Shown: piece after piece, positions 6,729 through 8,065 of the stretch
Layout of the letters: each line of letters begins with the position of its first letter
How positions within the stretch are numbered: position 1 is the first letter of the stretch
Source of the DNA: Ferroglobus sp.
Lineage (GTDB): Archaea; Halobacteriota; Archaeoglobi; Archaeoglobales; Archaeoglobaceae
Direction: 5' to 3'
DNA length: 8,065 bases
NCBI GenBank assembly: GCA_015520115.1
Contig: WAQS01000273.1
Location: forward strand, 1 to 8,065
Program-made: the position numbers and the translations under genes
Notes under the pieces: generated by a model
What the model was told of the DNA's origin: nothing
Database searches by the model: none
The model's input: the letters and a program-made list of their open reading frames with translations, nothing else

Positions 6729-7231
6729 AGGAAAGACTTGAGTGTATCGTCAGAGAGCTTGAGGAAATTCAATCTCTTCTAAGAGTTAAAACGCTGGAGG
6801 AAGCTATAGAAAGGCTTAAAATTTCTATCAGGGAGCTTGAAGGGTTTGAAAAGAAGGGAAGCGAAAGCCTTTCCCACTACGACGTGAAGATTAAGCTTCT
6901 TGAGATGTTCAACGGAGCTCACTACCTTGAAAGCGAGAAGACAAAGCTCAGCAAATTCGGAGTGAGACCAGATGCTGTGGTGATAAGCGACGACAGCGTT
7001 TTGATAATTGAGGTGGAAAAGGATAAGAAGAACTTCCTGAGGAAGGTTAAAAAGCTGGGGAAAGTTAAGGATAAACTCTTAGAAAGTCCCATATTTACGG
7101 GAAGAAAGCTTAAATTCGTTTTCGGGCTTGTGGGCTTTGAACTTGATGAAGAGCTTAGGAAGGAGGTTTTAAATCTTGGCGATGTGGAAGTCTACTCATC
7201 TTTTGGTGGGGAGTTGAGGAGGCTGCTTTAG
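6707..7231 (+). CDS. Uncharacterised protein overlapping mutS: N-terminal coiled coil plus possible PD-(D/E)XK-like nuclease domain
   Basis: I do not recognise a named family for this 174-residue protein. Residues 1-48 are a Leu/Ile/Glu-rich amphipathic stretch likely to form a coiled coil. From about residue 56 the order looks like a restriction-endonuclease-type core: a helix (VKIKLLEMF, 60-68), YLESEKTKL (73-81), KFGVRPDAVVIS (83-94) with Asp89, then SVLIIEVEKDKK (97-108) with Glu102 and Glu104, then a basic helix. Asp-x12-Glu-x-Glu resembles the active site of PD-(D/E)XK proteins, but Glu104 occupies the usual Lys position; Lys105 or Lys107 might substitute. No signal peptide or membrane segment is visible. 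The ATG lies inside the end of mutS (22-base overlap), with a GAGAGG sequence at 6691-6696 as a weak ribosome binding site, so it is very probably co-transcribed and coupled to mutS. A DNA-processing role is inference; a non-catalytic DNA-binding protein is the main alternative. Confidence 0.85.
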   Translation: MQGIEELKERLECIVRELEEIQSLLRVKTLEEAIERLKISIRELEGFEKKGSESLSHYDVKIKLLEMFNGAHYLESEKTKLSKFGVRPDAVVISDDSVLIIEVEKDKKNFLRKVKKLGKVKDKLLESPIFTGRKLKFVFGLVGFELDEELRKEVLNLGDVEVYSSFGGELRRLL

Positions 7232-7260
7232 ATTATCACTGAGAAAACTTTCAAACAATA

Positions 7261-7287
7261 ATCCAACATTTGTGTTAATATTTGGAT
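7261..7287. repeat. Spaced inverted repeat ATCCAA...TTGGAT
   Basis: Six-base arms at 7261-7266 and 7282-7287 match perfectly around a 15-base A+T-rich spacer. It lies about 30-56 bases after the preceding stop and 25-50 bases upstream of the next TATA box. It could be an upstream regulatory site for the methyltransferase gene or chance, since six-base arms are short. Confidence 0.25.
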
Positions 7288-7311
7288 GATGTTCAGCTAA
7301 ATGGAAAAAAG

Positions 7312-7320
7312 TTTAAATAT
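7312..7320 (+). promoter_or_regulatory. Probable TATA box (with purine-rich BRE) of the methyltransferase gene
   Basis: TTTAAATAT follows a purine-rich GGAAAAAAG stretch (7303-7311) of the kind that binds TFB. Transcription about 25 bases downstream would start near 7341, giving a leader of only about 10 bases before the ATG at 7352. A weak GGTG at 7343-7346 could serve as a minimal ribosome binding site. Confidence 0.65.
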
Positions 7321-7333
7321 GGTATTCTACCAT
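7319..7333. promoter_or_regulatory. Perfect inverted repeat between TATA box and transcription start; candidate operator
   Basis: ATGGTA-TTC-TACCAT has perfect six-base arms around a three-base centre. It begins at the last bases of the TATA box and ends before the predicted start of transcription. A protein bound here would block TFB/RNA polymerase access, the usual position of an archaeal repressor site. The symmetry is direct; the function is inference. Confidence 0.45.
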
Positions 7334-7351
7334 GATTAATTGGGTGTAAAC

Positions 7352-8065
7352 ATGACGCCGAAGGAGAGGGTTAAGAAAATTTTCTCGAAAGAAAAACCAG
7401 ACAGGTTGGCGTGTTTCAGCGGTATGGGTAATGTGACGGTGGAAGGTTTGAAGAAGTACGACTACGCCTTTTACGAAATTCACCTTGATGCGGAAAAGAT
7501 GGCTAACGCTGCCTGCACGAGTTACGAGCTATACGGATTCGAATGCGCAGTAGCTCCCTTCGATCTCGGTGTAGAAGCTGAAGTTCTCGGAGCTGAAATG
7601 AACTTCTACACCCACAAGAGCAAGGAGGACATAGTATACCCGACGGTGAAGAAAAAAGCTATAAATGAACCGGAAGATTTGAACGTTCCCGAGAAGATAG
7701 AGGAAAAGGGCAGAGTTCCGCTCGTTTTAAAAGCCTTGGAAATCATGCAGAAAAAAGTTGGAGAGGAGGTGCCTGTTGCAACTTACATCCTCGGACCCTA
7801 TACATTGGCCGGACAGATAATGGATCTGGAGAAGCTTCTAAAAATGTCTTTCAAGAATCCCGACAGAATAAACGAGCTGCTCTCCCAGCTCACTGACTTC
7901 TTAGTTGAGCTTGGAAGAATTTACCAAGATGCCGGTATAGATTACCTGACGGTTAGGGAGATGGGAGCTCCCACGGACGTTTTGAGCCCAAGAATGTTTA
8001 AGAACTTGATTTTGCCCCATCTAAAAGAGCTTTTCTCAAAGTTGAAGGAGCCGACAGTTTTACAC
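7352..8065 (+). CDS. Methylcobamide:coenzyme M methyltransferase, MtbA/MtaA type (UroD superfamily; partial, C-terminus off the right edge)
   Basis: The first 238 residues of a protein of the uroporphyrinogen decarboxylase superfamily, MtaA/MtbA branch. In methanogens these zinc enzymes move a methyl group from a methylated corrinoid protein to coenzyme M. Diagnostic segments are MTPKERVKKIF (1-11), APFDLGVEAEVLGAEMNF (68-85), ILGPYTLAGQIM (146-157), LTVREMGAPTDVLSPRMF (199-216) and PTVLH (234-238). The VREMG...DVLSP pattern fits MtbA/MtaA better than true uroporphyrinogen decarboxylase (HemE). His238, the last codon seen, should be the first ligand of the His-x-Cys...Cys zinc site; the cysteines lie outside the window. 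Family members are about 340 residues, so roughly 100 are missing. It has its own promoter and a candidate operator. The methyl donor and acceptor are unknown; if the host is not a methanogen, the acceptor may not be coenzyme M. Confidence 0.9.
   Translation, partial: MTPKERVKKIFSKEKPDRLACFSGMGNVTVEGLKKYDYAFYEIHLDAEKMANAACTSYELYGFECAVAPFDLGVEAEVLGAEMNFYTHKSKEDIVYPTVKKKAINEPEDLNVPEKIEEKGRVPLVLKALEIMQKKVGEEVPVATYILGPYTLAGQIMDLEKLLKMSFKNPDRINELLSQLTDFLVELGRIYQDAGIDYLTVREMGAPTDVLSPRMFKNLILPHLKELFSKLKEPTVLH

Noticed and set aside
7352..8065. Uroporphyrinogen decarboxylase (HemE) as the identity of the last gene
   Set aside because: The superfamily is shared, but the VREMG...TDVLSP and PTVLH segments follow the MtbA/MtaA methyltransferase branch, and the start lacks HemE hallmarks.

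Overview
The window looks like chromosomal DNA of a thermophilic, probably hyperthermophilic, euryarchaeon. The closest type I can suggest is the Archaeoglobales, but that is inference. The archaeal signs are a long archaeal/eukaryotic-type PheS, TATA-box promoters about 26-28 bases before several start codons (suggesting leaderless mRNAs), T-run terminators, and an MtbA/MtaA-type methyltransferase. Proteins are rich in Lys, Glu and Arg, and AGA/AGG Arg codons dominate, as in thermophiles.

Layout. Positions 1-1287 (minus strand) carry the first 429 codons of a CstA-family transporter; its C-terminus lies beyond the left edge. A divergent promoter region of 118 bases (1288-1405) holds a TATA box for each side and a 16-base near-palindrome between them. 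On the plus strand follow sfsA (predicted nuclease-fold protein) and pheS (phenylalanyl-tRNA synthetase alpha chain), overlapping by one base. Next is a DJ-1/PfpI-family gene with its own TATA box, ending in a T-rich terminator. A second unit starts at 4266: mutS, whose end overlaps by 22 bases a gene for a 174-residue protein with an N-terminal coiled coil and a possible PD-(D/E)XK-like nuclease core. The last gene (7352 to the right edge) is the N-terminal 238 residues of a corrinoid protein:coenzyme M methyltransferase, preceded by a TATA box and a perfect 15-base inverted repeat.

How the genes may work together. The most interesting unit is mutS plus its overlapping partner. No mutL is visible here, and most hyperthermophilic archaea are thought to lack MutS/MutL and to use EndoMS/NucS instead. 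A mismatch-recognition ATPase translationally coupled to a nuclease-like protein is therefore a candidate MutL-independent repair pair. This MutS also has an unusual D-loop and no recognisable bacterial clamp-binding motif. The other genes are conserved housekeeping or metabolic functions: uptake of pyruvate or peptides, translation, protein or metabolite damage control, and C1 methyl transfer. No RNA genes, CRISPR arrays, insertion sequences or long repeats were seen.
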